Notes: a model not told the origin generated them from the letters alone. 62,543 nt of DNA from an uncultured Burkholderiales bacterium (GCA_903916355.1 CAIWWN010000015.1:1-62543); one strand, 5' to 3'. Counted from the first letter of the stretch, positions 1 to 9,972 are shown. Made by a program: numbers and translations.

Positions 1-96
1 AATATGTTTGAGAAAATCACGCTAAAGCAGATGGTCACCAACGCCATCCACAACGAAGAGGTCGAGGTGCTTCAGTTGCAAGACGAATTGTTCTGA
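1..96 (+). CDS. 3' end of an unidentified CDS (partial, runs off the left edge)
   Basis: Frame 1 is open from base 1 to TGA at 94-96 (NMFEKITLKQMVTNAIHNEEVEVLQLQDELF*); too short to identify. Confidence 0.3.
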   Translation, partial: NMFEKITLKQMVTNAIHNEEVEVLQLQDELF

Positions 97-134
97 AATC
101 AGCATCAAAATTTACCGGACACTAGTGAGGTGCG

Positions 135-1460
135 ATGTCTTTGGCCTTGACGGCCTGTGGCGGCTCTGGAGGGGCTGCATTTCTGACCTTGGACGGCAGT
201 CAGCCATTGGTCATCGGGCACCGAGGGCTACCGGGTCTGTTTCCCGAGGAAACGCAACCCTCTTATGAAGCCGCTGCCGATGCGGGAGCTGATTCGTTGG
301 AAATGGATTTGCATTTGAGTAAGGACTGCGTGCTGGTCGCACGTCACAATCCTTGGCTGAGCGACAACACGAATATTGCGACTGTTGCCGCGACCAACCC
401 AACGGTAGCCGCCCGCAAACGAACCGTTCCTGGCGTCCTCGTCAACGTGACCTATGACCGCACCCGATTTGGGGGGCCAGCGCAATATTTGAGTGATCTG
501 ACCAACCCTGCCGATCCCAAGTCGGTACTCAAATCTCTTGTGGTGGATGGCGAAGACCACACGGGTGACTGGTCCATCACGGACTTTACGGTCGCCGAGT
601 TGAAACAATGGATTGGCGGCACGACCTACGATGCGCGGGCGGACCGACCCACCGCCTTGAATGGTAAATTTCCTGTGCTGACGATGCAGGAAATTATCGA
701 CATCGCCAAAGCCAAGACGATAACCACTGGGCGAACGATCAGCGTCTACCCTGAAACCAAGAATCCGCTATGGAACAACGCGCAAGCCAAGGCCAATGGA
801 TGCGGTACAGGCAACCATCCGTTTGAAGATGCACTCATCAAACTGCTCAAAGACAACAACATGAACAGCAAGACGTCCCCCGTGTTTGTTCAAAGCTTTG
901 ACCCTGACAGTTTGAAATACATGCGCTCGGCCGGACTGAATACCCGAGCCGTCCAATTGATTGATGGCAACGACGTCAACTACGCCAATGGCGCCATGAT
1001 TTATGCCAGCAATGATGTGTTGAATTTTGTAGACGGCAGACCCTACAGCTGGACGGTGGCGGGTGATGGTCGCTGGTTTGACACGATGTTGACCCCCGCT
1101 GGTTTGGCTGAAATCAAGACCTATGCAGACGGCATTGGTCCGTGGAAGCCCCAAGTGATGACCTTGAAAATGTCGCCACTCAAAACCACCAACGCCGATG
1201 GTTCAGCCTATACCCCCACGCTGGCCGATGTGAACAGAGTCACCCCCACGAGTTTGATTTCGGATGCACACAAGGCAGGTCTCTTTGTCCATACCTACAC
1301 GTTCCGCAATGAAAAGCAGTACCTTGCGGGGTTGTTCAATGCTGACCCTGCGGCCGAGTTGCTGCTCTATTTGCGCGCAGGTATTGATGGCGTCTTCGCT
1401 GACTTTGCCAACACCGCTGTGGCAGTCCGCGTCACCTACCTCAAAGAGATGGGGCGCTGA
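135..1460 (+). CDS. glycerophosphodiester phosphodiesterase family protein with a truncated lipoprotein leader
   Basis: GDPD motif IGHRGLPGLFPEETQPSYEAAADAGADSLEMDLHLSKDCVLVARHN; LTAC lipobox directly after the start. Confidence 0.85.
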   Translation: MSLALTACGGSGGAAFLTLDGSQPLVIGHRGLPGLFPEETQPSYEAAADAGADSLEMDLHLSKDCVLVARHNPWLSDNTNIATVAATNPTVAARKRTVPGVLVNVTYDRTRFGGPAQYLSDLTNPADPKSVLKSLVVDGEDHTGDWSITDFTVAELKQWIGGTTYDARADRPTALNGKFPVLTMQEIIDIAKAKTITTGRTISVYPETKNPLWNNAQAKANGCGTGNHPFEDALIKLLKDNNMNSKTSPVFVQSFDPDSLKYMRSAGLNTRAVQLIDGNDVNYANGAMIYASNDVLNFVDGRPYSWTVAGDGRWFDTMLTPAGLAEIKTYADGIGPWKPQVMTLKMSPLKTTNADGSAYTPTLADVNRVTPTSLISDAHKAGLFVHTYTFRNEKQYLAGLFNADPAAELLLYLRAGIDGVFADFANTAVAVRVTYLKEMGR

Positions 1461-1480
1461 AATAATCCCGGAACAAATGG

Positions 1481-2482
1481 TTAAAGCCCGTCCGGCTTGA
1501 TTTGCGCGCGTGTAATCACGGGCTTCCAGCGCGCTTGTTCCAATTTGATGAAGGCTTCAAATTCGGCCCGTGTATCGCCGATGGCCAGCGCGGTGTCTTG
1601 GCTGAGTTTGTCGTGAACCAGTTTGGTTCGCGTCGCCGCCATGGCTTCTTTTTCCAGCTTGTCGATATTGGGCTTGGCCATTTTGCTGGGGGCCAGCAGG
1701 CCATACCACTGCGTCATTTCAAAGCCTTTGTAGCCTTGTTCAGCCACGGCGGGGACATCGGGCAGTTGCGGTAAGCGCGTGCTGGTGCCGGTGGCAATGC
1801 AGCGCAGGCGCCCGGCTTTGATGAACTGCAGCAGGGCGGGGGCACCCACCGCCGCCGCTTGCAGGCGTCCAGCGATCAGGTCCGTCAACATGGGGCCTGT
1901 GCCGCGGTAGGGCACGTGGAGCATGAAGGTCTCGGTGGCCATTTTCAGGTATTCAAAAGCCAAGTGGCCTGCGCTGCCGTTGCCCGCCGAGCCATAGTTG
2001 AGTTGACCGGGTTTGGATTTGGCATAGGCCACAAACTCTTTCAGGTTCTTCACGGGCAGGTCGGGGTGCACCACATACAGGCTGGGCACTTTGGCAATCA
2101 GCGTGATGGGCGTGAAGTCTTTGTTCGGGTCGTAGGGCAGCTTGGCAAAAATGTATTGGTTGACGGCCAAGGTGCCGATATGGCCCAGGATGAGGGTGTG
2201 TTCATCGGTCGAGTTTGCGACTTCTTGCATCGCAATATTGCCGGCACCACCGGGCTTGTTTTCCACAAACACATTTTGGCCAATGGTCTTGGCCAACTCG
2301 CCCGCCAGCGCGCGGGCCACAATTTCAGAGCTACCGCCGGGCGCAAAAGGCACGACCAGACGCAGTGGCTTGTTGGGCCACGCTTCAGCCTGTGCAAACC
2401 CGGGCGACAAGGTCAAGGCCGACGCGGCTGAACCGATTAACAGCTGGCGTCGCGTAACTGCATTGTTTTCTTCGATGGTCAT
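1481..2482 (-). CDS. Bug-family (TctC-like) tripartite tricarboxylate transporter substrate-binding protein
   Basis: Tat/Sec-like leader (TRRQLLIGSAASALTLSPGFAQA) then WPNKPLRLVVPFAPGGSSEIVARALA...VENKPGGAGNIA. Confidence 0.9.
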   Translation of the reverse strand: MTIEENNAVTRRQLLIGSAASALTLSPGFAQAEAWPNKPLRLVVPFAPGGSSEIVARALAGELAKTIGQNVFVENKPGGAGNIAMQEVANSTDEHTLILGHIGTLAVNQYIFAKLPYDPNKDFTPITLIAKVPSLYVVHPDLPVKNLKEFVAYAKSKPGQLNYGSAGNGSAGHLAFEYLKMATETFMLHVPYRGTGPMLTDLIAGRLQAAAVGAPALLQFIKAGRLRCIATGTSTRLPQLPDVPAVAEQGYKGFEMTQWYGLLAPSKMAKPNIDKLEKEAMAATRTKLVHDKLSQDTALAIGDTRAEFEAFIKLEQARWKPVITRAQIKPDGL

Positions 2483-2819
2483 GGAAACTCCCTTTTTTAT
2501 TTGATTGTGATCGTGCTTTGATGACTTGGCCGCAAAGCGTCGTGTGTTGGGCCATTCATTTCATGGCTTGTTCTGGCAGAGGATTTAATGTAAACGCCAA
2601 GTGGATTGGCGCATAGCAATTCGCCAAGGTGAAAGCTTCATCCGCAGCAAAATAGGTTTGAATAAGTTGTGTCCTAAGGCGCTACACACAATTGTTTAAG
2701 ATCCAAAATCAAAGACGTGCGTCAAAATGAGTGCGCAATCGACTTGACCACGAAGCCATCTCAAAACAGTTGACGCATCCGTGTTGCTGTTCATCATTTG
2801 AATAATGGATTGAATCATC

Positions 2820-4244
2820 ATGCCCAAAGTAGAGTTTTTATCGGCTCTTGCCTATGCCCGTAACGCGACTCAATGGGTGGGTTTGCGCTATTCGCGTGAA
2901 AGCACGCAGTCGAGGGAGGTGCGTAACGACGCACCTGACAAGAACGCCACCAGCCTTGATGAAGGCGTCATGTGCGAGGTGCTGGTGGACGGGCATTTCG
3001 GCTATGCGGCAACGGCCGATCTCAGCAGCGCTGGCCTGAAGCGAGCTTTTGACATGGCCATTGCGGCTACCCGTGCCACCAGCTCGCACAAAGTGCATGG
3101 CTTTGATGATAGCCACCGTGCAGCCGTGCAGGGTACCTATGAAAGCCCGACGCAAACCAAGTTAGCAGCAACGCCGTTGGCACTCATCACCGAATGCCTG
3201 TTAGCGGCTTCTAAGGCCATGGCGATTGACGCCAAGATCGTGAACCGCGCTGCAAGGGCCATGGTGATTCAGACGCAGATTGACTATTTCACCACCAGTG
3301 GCACGCACACCAGCCAAAGTTTTGACATCGTGGACATCGGCCTTGTGGCGACTGCTGCCCAAGGCCTGCAATCCCAAAGCAGAAGCTGGAGTCTGAGCGG
3401 TCAGCATGGCGGCGAGGTGTTTGTCCCGGCCATCTTTGCCCAGCATGGTTTGCGTGTGGCGAACGAGGCGTTGGAACTTCTGGGCGCACCGAACTGCCCG
3501 TCCGGGCGAATGGACCTGATTCTGATGCCCGACCAGATGATGCTGCAAATCCACGAATCGGTTGGGCATCCGCTGGAGTTGGATCGGATTTTGGGTGATG
3601 AGCGCAACTATGCGGGTTGGAGCTTTGTGCAACCCGCTGACTTTGGCCGCCTGCGCTATGGATCGCCGCTGATGAACATCAGCTTCGACCCCACTAAACA
3701 AAACGCCATGGCCAGTTACGCTTTTGACGATGGCGGCAACCCAGCGAGGCGTGAATTCCTCATCCAAGACGGGATTCTGAAGCGCGGTTTGGGATCGGTT
3801 GAATCGCAAGAACGCTCCGCCCTTCCTGGCGTGGCTAACTTTCGCTCTGCTTCATGGAATCGGGCGCCCATTGACCGCATGGCCAATGTGAATTTGGAGC
3901 CCGGCACGTCAAGACTGGAGGACATGATTGCTTCCGTTGATGAGGGCATCCTGATGTCCACTAACCGGTCATGGTCGATTGACGACTACCGCAACAAATT
4001 TCAGTTTGGCTGCGAGCATGGCCGGCTGATCCAGAACGGCAAATTGGCGGGCGTGGTGCGCAATCCTAATTACCGTGGTGTGACGGTGGATTTTTGGAAC
4101 CGCCTGAGTGCAGTAGGTCAGAGCGATTCAACGTATGGCACGCCCTATTGTGGCAAGGGCGAGCCCAGCCAGGTGATCAGGGTAGGGCACTCGTCGCCGC
4201 CCTGTCTTTTCAGGGGCGTTGAAGTGTTTGGAGGCCAGTCATGA
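2820..4244 (+). CDS. TldD-like metallopeptidase (HESVGHPLELDR subgroup)
   Basis: HExxxH motif HESVGH followed by PLELDRILGDERNYAGWSF; typical TldD C-terminal region. Confidence 0.85.
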   Translation: MPKVEFLSALAYARNATQWVGLRYSRESTQSREVRNDAPDKNATSLDEGVMCEVLVDGHFGYAATADLSSAGLKRAFDMAIAATRATSSHKVHGFDDSHRAAVQGTYESPTQTKLAATPLALITECLLAASKAMAIDAKIVNRAARAMVIQTQIDYFTTSGTHTSQSFDIVDIGLVATAAQGLQSQSRSWSLSGQHGGEVFVPAIFAQHGLRVANEALELLGAPNCPSGRMDLILMPDQMMLQIHESVGHPLELDRILGDERNYAGWSFVQPADFGRLRYGSPLMNISFDPTKQNAMASYAFDDGGNPARREFLIQDGILKRGLGSVESQERSALPGVANFRSASWNRAPIDRMANVNLEPGTSRLEDMIASVDEGILMSTNRSWSIDDYRNKFQFGCEHGRLIQNGKLAGVVRNPNYRGVTVDFWNRLSAVGQSDSTYGTPYCGKGEPSQVIRVGHSSPPCLFRGVEVFGGQS

Positions 4245-5587
4245 GTGCAAGCGATTTTGTCGATGAAACGCGACGGTCCTTTGATGTGGTGGCTGACAAG
4301 GTGTTGGCGAACTTGCAAGCTAACGAATCTGTCACGCTGAACCTGGCGGCTGAAGAAACTCTGTTTATTCGCTTTAACAGCAACAAAGTGCGCCAAAACA
4401 CCCATGTAGAGCAGCTTTTCATGACGCTACAGCTTCAGGGTGCTGGCCGTAGTACGGAGATGAGCCGCACCCTGTCTGGGAACATCGAGGCGGATTGCGA
4501 GGCCATGCTGCATGTGCTGTCCCTGTGTCGCGCGGAGTTGTCCATTCTGCCGCTCGACCCGCACCAAGTGCCGCTGGAAAACCATGGCAGCAGCGACGAA
4601 ACTTTCCGTGGGGTACTGCTGCCTATGGATGCCGTTGTGGACGCGGTTTTGGGGCCCGCCCAGGGCTGCGATTTGGCGGGTCTGTACGCCGCTGGGTCCA
4701 TCATTCGTGCAAATCGAAATTCCAAAGGCCAGCGTCACTGGTTTGCAAGCCAAACCTTTTTCATGGATTACTCGCTCTACGATGGATCGCGCGCTGTGAA
4801 AGGAAATTACGCGGGTGCCCAATGGGATCAAGAACAGTGGGTTTCCAACTTGGCACACAGCAAACATTTATTGTCCCTGATGGCGAAGCCTTTGCAGACG
4901 GTGATGCCTGGCAAATACCGGACCTACTTAGCACCGCGTGCAGTGGTTGACCTCGTGGGCATGATGGGATGGGATGCACTTTCTGCCTCAGCCTGGAAGC
5001 AGGGCCGAAGCCCGTTCAAAAAGCTGGCGGACAAGGAGTGCAGCCTTTCCGCGCAGTTGCATATCACCGAAAACTTTGGCCTAGGACTCACCCCGCGATT
5101 CAATGAATTGGGTGAAGTTTCTGAAACCGTGCTGCCTCTGATCACTGCGGGTCAACTCTCCACTTTGCTGGTCAGTGCAAGAACCAGCAAAGAGTTTGGA
5201 CTGTCCTCCAATGGTGCCAGCGCATCCGAAGGGCCGCGAGCGCTGGATGTGGCACCGGGTACGCTGGACGAGAAGGATATTTTGCGGCAACTTGGAACAG
5301 GCTTGTACCTGTCCAACCTGCACTATTTAAACTGGAGTGACCCCGTTTCCGCCCGGGTGACTGGCATGACACGTTATGCCTGTTTTTGGGTAGAAAACGG
5401 TGAAATCGTGGGCCCTATTAAAGACATGCGGTGGGACGAAAGTCTCTATGACGCATGGGGCAGCAAACTCGTCGCCTTAACCCGGCACACAGCCATTGTT
5501 CCTGCGGTGGACACCTATTTTCAGCGAGCGTTGGGCGGCTCCCGTACACCCGGTGCCTTGATCGACAATTTCACCTTTACGCTTTAG
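4241..5587 (+). CDS. TldE/PmbA-like partner protein
   Basis: Overlaps the TldD-like stop by 4 bp (ATGA); TldE-like layout without HExxxH. Confidence 0.8.
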   Translation: MSASDFVDETRRSFDVVADKVLANLQANESVTLNLAAEETLFIRFNSNKVRQNTHVEQLFMTLQLQGAGRSTEMSRTLSGNIEADCEAMLHVLSLCRAELSILPLDPHQVPLENHGSSDETFRGVLLPMDAVVDAVLGPAQGCDLAGLYAAGSIIRANRNSKGQRHWFASQTFFMDYSLYDGSRAVKGNYAGAQWDQEQWVSNLAHSKHLLSLMAKPLQTVMPGKYRTYLAPRAVVDLVGMMGWDALSASAWKQGRSPFKKLADKECSLSAQLHITENFGLGLTPRFNELGEVSETVLPLITAGQLSTLLVSARTSKEFGLSSNGASASEGPRALDVAPGTLDEKDILRQLGTGLYLSNLHYLNWSDPVSARVTGMTRYACFWVENGEIVGPIKDMRWDESLYDAWGSKLVALTRHTAIVPAVDTYFQRALGGSRTPGALIDNFTFTL

Positions 5588-5626
5588 GGACTGAGTTGAG
5601 GGCCTGAAATCCCTATGGCGTTGGGC

Positions 5627-6811
5627 TTATTTGCTCAGCATGCGCATGGCGTCTTCCAGCCCCTTCAAGGTCAGCGGGAACATGCGCTGACTCATCAATT
5701 GCTGAATGATGGCGATGCTTTGACGGTACTGCCACACCCCTTGCGGTTCGGGGTTGATCCAGGCGAATTTGGGGAAGGTGTGTGTCAGGCGTTGTAGCCA
5801 TTCGGCACCGGCTTCTTCGTTGTTGTATTCCACGCTGCCGCCGGTTTGCAAAATTTCATACGGGCTCATGGTGGCGTCGCCAATGAAGAGCAGCTTGTAG
5901 TCTTTGTTGTATTTGCGCAGGATGTCCCAGGTGGCAAATTTTTCGGCGTAACGGCGTTTGTTGTTCTTCCACATGAAGTCGTAGACGCAGTTGTGAAAGT
6001 AATAGAACTCCAGGTGCTTGAACTCGGTCTTGGCCGCAGAAAAGAGTTCTTCTACCCTTGCGATGTGATCGTCCATGGTGCCGCCCACGTCCATCAGCAG
6101 CAGCACTTTCACGTTGTTGTGTCGCTCGGGCACCATCTTGATGTCCAGAAAGCCCGCATTCGCGGCGGTGGCGCGAATGGTGTCGGGCAAATCCAGTTCT
6201 TCGACCGAGCCTTCACGGGCGAATTTACGCAGTCGGCGCAGCGCCACTTTGATGTTGCGGGTGCCCAGCTCTTGCGTGTCGTCGTAGTCTTTGTAGGCGC
6301 GTTGCTCCCACACCTTGACGGCGCTGCGGTTGCCACCTTTGCCGCCAATGCGCACGCCTTGCGGGTTGTAGCCGCCATTGCCAAACGGCGAGGTGCCGCC
6401 AGTGCCAATCCATTTGCTGCCACCTTCGTGGCGTTCTTTTTGTTCTTCCAAACGCTTTTTGAGCGTCTCCATCAACTCGTCCCAGCCCATTTTTTCAATG
6501 GCCGCTTTTTGTTCGGGCGTGAGTTCTTTTTCCAGAATTTTTTGCAACCAATCCAGCGGCACGTCTTTGGTGAAATCGGTCAGCATCTCGACGCCTTTGA
6601 AATAGGCGCCAAAGGCTTTGTCAAACTTGTCAAAGTGCTTCTCGTCTTTGACCATCACCGTGCGACTCAGGTGATAAAAGTCGTCAATGCTGCAGGAGTC
6701 GGCGGTTGGGCCAATCACATTGGCTTGCAGCGCTTCGAGCAAGGTCAGGTACTCGCGTACCGAGACAGGCACTTTGGCCGCGCGCAGGGTGTAAAAAAAA
6801 TCGATCAGCAT
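5627..6811 (-). CDS. VWA domain-containing (CoxE-like) protein
   Basis: LLLMDVGGTMDDHIARVEELFSAAKTEFKHLEFYYFHN; same strand as the MoxR ATPase. Confidence 0.85.
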   Translation of the reverse strand: MLIDFFYTLRAAKVPVSVREYLTLLEALQANVIGPTADSCSIDDFYHLSRTVMVKDEKHFDKFDKAFGAYFKGVEMLTDFTKDVPLDWLQKILEKELTPEQKAAIEKMGWDELMETLKKRLEEQKERHEGGSKWIGTGGTSPFGNGGYNPQGVRIGGKGGNRSAVKVWEQRAYKDYDDTQELGTRNIKVALRRLRKFAREGSVEELDLPDTIRATAANAGFLDIKMVPERHNNVKVLLLMDVGGTMDDHIARVEELFSAAKTEFKHLEFYYFHNCVYDFMWKNNKRRYAEKFATWDILRKYNKDYKLLFIGDATMSPYEILQTGGSVEYNNEEAGAEWLQRLTHTFPKFAWINPEPQGVWQYRQSIAIIQQLMSQRMFPLTLKGLEDAMRMLSK

Positions 6812-6823
6812 GGGGTTGGCTTC

Positions 6824-7438
6824 TTAAGAAGTTCGGGGGTGCTGGAGCTGGTAATCCAAATGCGTTTTTACACTGGGCCATTCACTGGCCAAAATGCTGT
6901 ACACACAGGTGTCGCGCAAGGCGCCTTGCGCCAAGGGGTGATTATTGATCTGGTGGTTGCGCAGGATGCCGTCCAGCTTGGCGCCTAGGCGCTCAATGGC
7001 ACGCCGACTGGCGTGATTGAAAAAGTGGGTGCGAAACTCCACCGCAATGCAGTTCAGGGTTTCAAAGGCATGACCCAGCAGCAAGCGTTTGGCTTCGGTG
7101 TTCAAGGCGCCACGTTGCACGCTGCGGCGGTACCAGGTTGAGCCGATCTCGACGCGGCGGTTGGCTGCGTCGATGTTCATGTAGGTGGTCATGCCCACGG
7201 CGCGGCCACTGGCCGGGTCCACGACCGCAAACGGCGTCATGCTGCCTTGGGTTTGCAAGCTCAAGCGGCGCGTGATTTCTGCCGCCATGCCTTCGGCGGT
7301 AGGGATGGCGGTGTACCAGAGGTTCCATAACTCGCCGTCCCGCACCGCGTCGACCAAGTCGTCGTGGTGGGTGACATGGAGAGGCTCCAAGTGAACATGG
7401 CTGCCCTGCAGGGACACAGCGGGGGCGAAAACAGTCAT
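6824..7438 (-). CDS. GNAT family N-acetyltransferase
   Basis: RimJ/RimL-like pattern GMTTYMNIDAANRRVEIGSTWYRRSVQRGALNTEAKRLLLGHAFE...RRAIERLGAKLDG. Confidence 0.85.
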   Translation of the reverse strand: MTVFAPAVSLQGSHVHLEPLHVTHHDDLVDAVRDGELWNLWYTAIPTAEGMAAEITRRLSLQTQGSMTPFAVVDPASGRAVGMTTYMNIDAANRRVEIGSTWYRRSVQRGALNTEAKRLLLGHAFETLNCIAVEFRTHFFNHASRRAIERLGAKLDGILRNHQINNHPLAQGALRDTCVYSILASEWPSVKTHLDYQLQHPRTS

Positions 7439-7459
7439 GGTGCGACTCGCTTTTTCAAG

Positions 7460-7678
7460 TTAGCGTTTGGGTGGCTGCTTGGCGCGCATCGCCTTGGCCA
7501 ATTGCAAACCGATGCCACCCCCCAAGCTGACCAATAAAATGGCCAAAATCGTGCCAGGACCGTAGCCTGCGGCAAAGATATCCAAGCCCAGCCAACGACC
7601 CAGCCAAAAACCGATCAAGCTGCCGCCTAAAAAACCAATGGCGTCAGCGAATCCTTCTGAAATCAGGGGCTTGAACAT
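7460..7678 (-). CDS. small membrane protein, 72 aa
   Basis: Two glycine-rich hydrophobic segments; in line with flanking minus-strand genes. Confidence 0.6.
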   Translation of the reverse strand: MFKPLISEGFADAIGFLGGSLIGFWLGRWLGLDIFAAGYGPGTILAILLVSLGGGIGLQLAKAMRAKQPPKR

Positions 7679-7695
7679 GCGGGTGTCTCGCGGCT

Positions 7696-8553
7696 TCAGC
7701 GATTGCGCTGGTTCATGAAAACCAGCTTTTCAAACAGCGTCACGTCCTGCTCGTTCTTGAGCAGGGCGCCCACCAACGGCGGCACGCTGACTTTTTGGTC
7801 GGCGCTTTGCAGAGCTTCGAGCGGAATGTCTTCGGCGACCAGTAACTTCAGCCAATCGAGCAATTCGCTGGTCGAAGGCTTCTTTTTCAGACCCGGCAGG
7901 TTGCGCACGTCATAAAAGGTCTTGAGTGCCACGGCCAACAACTCTTGTTTCAGGTGCGGAAAGTGCACGGCCACGATTTGTCGCATCGTGTCTGCTTCTG
8001 GGAATTTGATGTAGTGGAAGAAGCAACGGCGCAGGAAAGCGTCAGGCAATTCTTTTTCGTTATTGGAGGTGATGAACACCACCGGGCGCGTTTTGGCCTT
8101 GATCAGTTGGCGGGTTTCGTAGCAATAAAACTCCATGCGGTCGATCTCGCGCAGCAAATCGTTCGGAAATTCGATATCCGCTTTGTCGATCTCGTCGATC
8201 AAGATGGCCACCGGCTCTTCCGCGGTAAAGGCTTGCCACAGCACACCTTTGATGATGTAGTTTTCAATGTCCTTGACCTTGGCGTCGCCCAATTGGCTGT
8301 CGCGCAGACGGCTCACGGCGTCGTATTCGTAAAGGCCTTGCTGGGCTTTGGTGGTCGATTTGATGTGCCACTGGATGAGTTTCAGGCCCAAGGCCCCTGC
8401 CACTTCCTCGGCCAGCATGGTTTTGCCGGTGCCGGGCTCTCCTTTGACCAACAAAGGTCTTGTGAGCGTTATGGCTGCGTTCACCGCGAGGGTCAGGTCT
8501 TGGGTCGAGACGTAGTTGTCAGTGCCTTGAAATTTCATAATGAGGGGGTTCAA
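7696..8553 (-). CDS. MoxR-family AAA ATPase
   Basis: Walker A GEPGTGKT, Walker B ILIDEIDKAD, sensor VFITSNNEKELPDAFLRRC. Confidence 0.92.
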   Translation of the reverse strand: MNPLIMKFQGTDNYVSTQDLTLAVNAAITLTRPLLVKGEPGTGKTMLAEEVAGALGLKLIQWHIKSTTKAQQGLYEYDAVSRLRDSQLGDAKVKDIENYIIKGVLWQAFTAEEPVAILIDEIDKADIEFPNDLLREIDRMEFYCYETRQLIKAKTRPVVFITSNNEKELPDAFLRRCFFHYIKFPEADTMRQIVAVHFPHLKQELLAVALKTFYDVRNLPGLKKKPSTSELLDWLKLLVAEDIPLEALQSADQKVSVPPLVGALLKNEQDVTLFEKLVFMNQRNR

Positions 8554-8648
8554 AGAGGTTCAAAAAGGAGGTTGTCAGGATAAACCGAATTCGGCCGATA
8601 TAATCCGCAATTGATTTTTCTCAATCTACACGTGATTGTGTTCTCAAA

Positions 8649-9308
8649 ATGAACAAGCTGTTGACCTCTCTGTTTACCTTGGCTGTCGCTTCTGTGACGG
8701 CCGTTTCCGTTCAAGCCCAAGAACTTAAGGGCGATGCCAAAGCCGCCGAGCAAAAAATTGCCATGTGCATTGGCTGCCATGGCATCAAAGGCTATCAGGC
8801 CAGTTTTCCAGAGGTCTATCGCGTGCCGATGATTTCTGGGCAAAACGCCAAATACATCGACTCGGCCTTGCACGCCTACCAAAAAGGGGACCGCAAGCAC
8901 CCCACCATGCGAGGTATTGCGGCCAGTTTGTCGGATCAAGACATGGCTGACATTGCAGCTTATTACGCGCAGCACGGCAAAACCGACGCTCCGGCCCCCG
9001 TGGCCGCAGCGCCCGATGCCAAAGTCGCCGAATTGCTGAAAAAAGGCGCTTGCGTGTCTTGCCACGGCGATAACTTCTCCAAGCCGATCGATCCGAGCTA
9101 CCCCAAGATCGCCGGTCAGCACAAAGACTTTTTGTTTGTAGCGCTCAAGTCTTATAAGACCGAGAACCTGGCCACTTGGGGGCGCGCCAATGCCGTCATG
9201 GGCGGCGTGGCCAAACAATTCTCTAACAACGAACTGAAGGCCTTGGCCGGCTATGTGGGCTCGCTGGATGGCGAGGTCAAGACCGTACCTCAGTCGAAGT
9301 TCCGCTGA
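8649..9308 (+). CDS. diheme cytochrome c4-like protein
   Basis: Signal peptide, two CxxCH motifs (CIGCH, CVSCH), typical c4 length. Confidence 0.9.
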   Translation: MNKLLTSLFTLAVASVTAVSVQAQELKGDAKAAEQKIAMCIGCHGIKGYQASFPEVYRVPMISGQNAKYIDSALHAYQKGDRKHPTMRGIAASLSDQDMADIAAYYAQHGKTDAPAPVAAAPDAKVAELLKKGACVSCHGDNFSKPIDPSYPKIAGQHKDFLFVALKSYKTENLATWGRANAVMGGVAKQFSNNELKALAGYVGSLDGEVKTVPQSKFR

Positions 9309-9325
9309 TTCGCTGAACTCTCTCA

Positions 9326-9358
9326 ACACAAAAGCCCGCTAGAAGCGGGCTTTTGTGT
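9326..9358. terminator. intrinsic terminator, bidirectional
   Basis: Perfect 15-bp stem ACACAAAAGCCCGCT-AGA-AGCGGGCTTTTGTGT between convergent genes. Confidence 0.9.
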
Positions 9359-9384
9359 TTCTGGTCCCCTCGGGTCTGCGTGCT

Positions 9385-9831
9385 TCAGTCTTTGGTGGCC
9401 TGGCGTTGCACGCAGTCGATGTAGGCCTCGCCATCGGGCATGCGGCCCGCTTTCTGACTTTCATAAATCATCTGGCCTAGGCACTCCATGGCCTGGTGGT
9501 GCGCATCGTGCAGAGAGTTGAGCTTGTGGGTGAGCAACTCCACGGCCTGGCGAATGCCACGGGGCTGGTCGATGCTGCACTGCTCGCTGATGGACAGATG
9601 CATAGAGAGGTGCAGAAAAGGATTTTCCAGGTTGGCATCCACCTTCAACATGCTGGCCAGTGCGGCGTCCACATCGGCCAGCTCTGCGTGGTATTCGGGG
9701 TGCTCGTCAATCCATTGGCTGACCAGCATTTCCATGGGCTCTAAAGGGGCTGGGGTTTGAGCCTTGGCGTAAACGCCACAAAAAAAGCGCCGCACATCGG
9801 CTTGGGAGGGTTGGATCAGCATGGTCGCCAT
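9385..9831 (-). CDS. DUF1841-like protein (trimmed from the 420-aa track ORF)
   Basis: MATMLIQPSQADVRRFFCGVYAK...ENPFLHLSMHLSISEQCSIDQPRGIRQAV; N-terminal part of the track ORF is antisense to the thiolase. Confidence 0.75.
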   Translation of the reverse strand: MATMLIQPSQADVRRFFCGVYAKAQTPAPLEPMEMLVSQWIDEHPEYHAELADVDAALASMLKVDANLENPFLHLSMHLSISEQCSIDQPRGIRQAVELLTHKLNSLHDAHHQAMECLGQMIYESQKAGRMPDGEAYIDCVQRQATKD

Positions 9832-9972
9832 TGTCGCTTTTTTTGGGCCTTGGGTTGGGGCCTGCACGCTGCAGACGAATGGCTTGACGGCAGAGTGCTG
9901 AGCCAAAAGCGTCAGGAACAGGGTGCGACTGGACCTATACTTCGGGCAACTTTTTGACCTGAGACGAGAACC

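Noticed and set aside
2483-2819. Possible RiPP precursor for the TldD/TldE pair
   Set aside because: No small ORF with leader/core features and a ribosome-binding site was evident.
5846-6988. 380-aa plus-strand ORF opposite the VWA gene
   Set aside because: Antisense with no recognisable motifs; the VWA protein has clear features.
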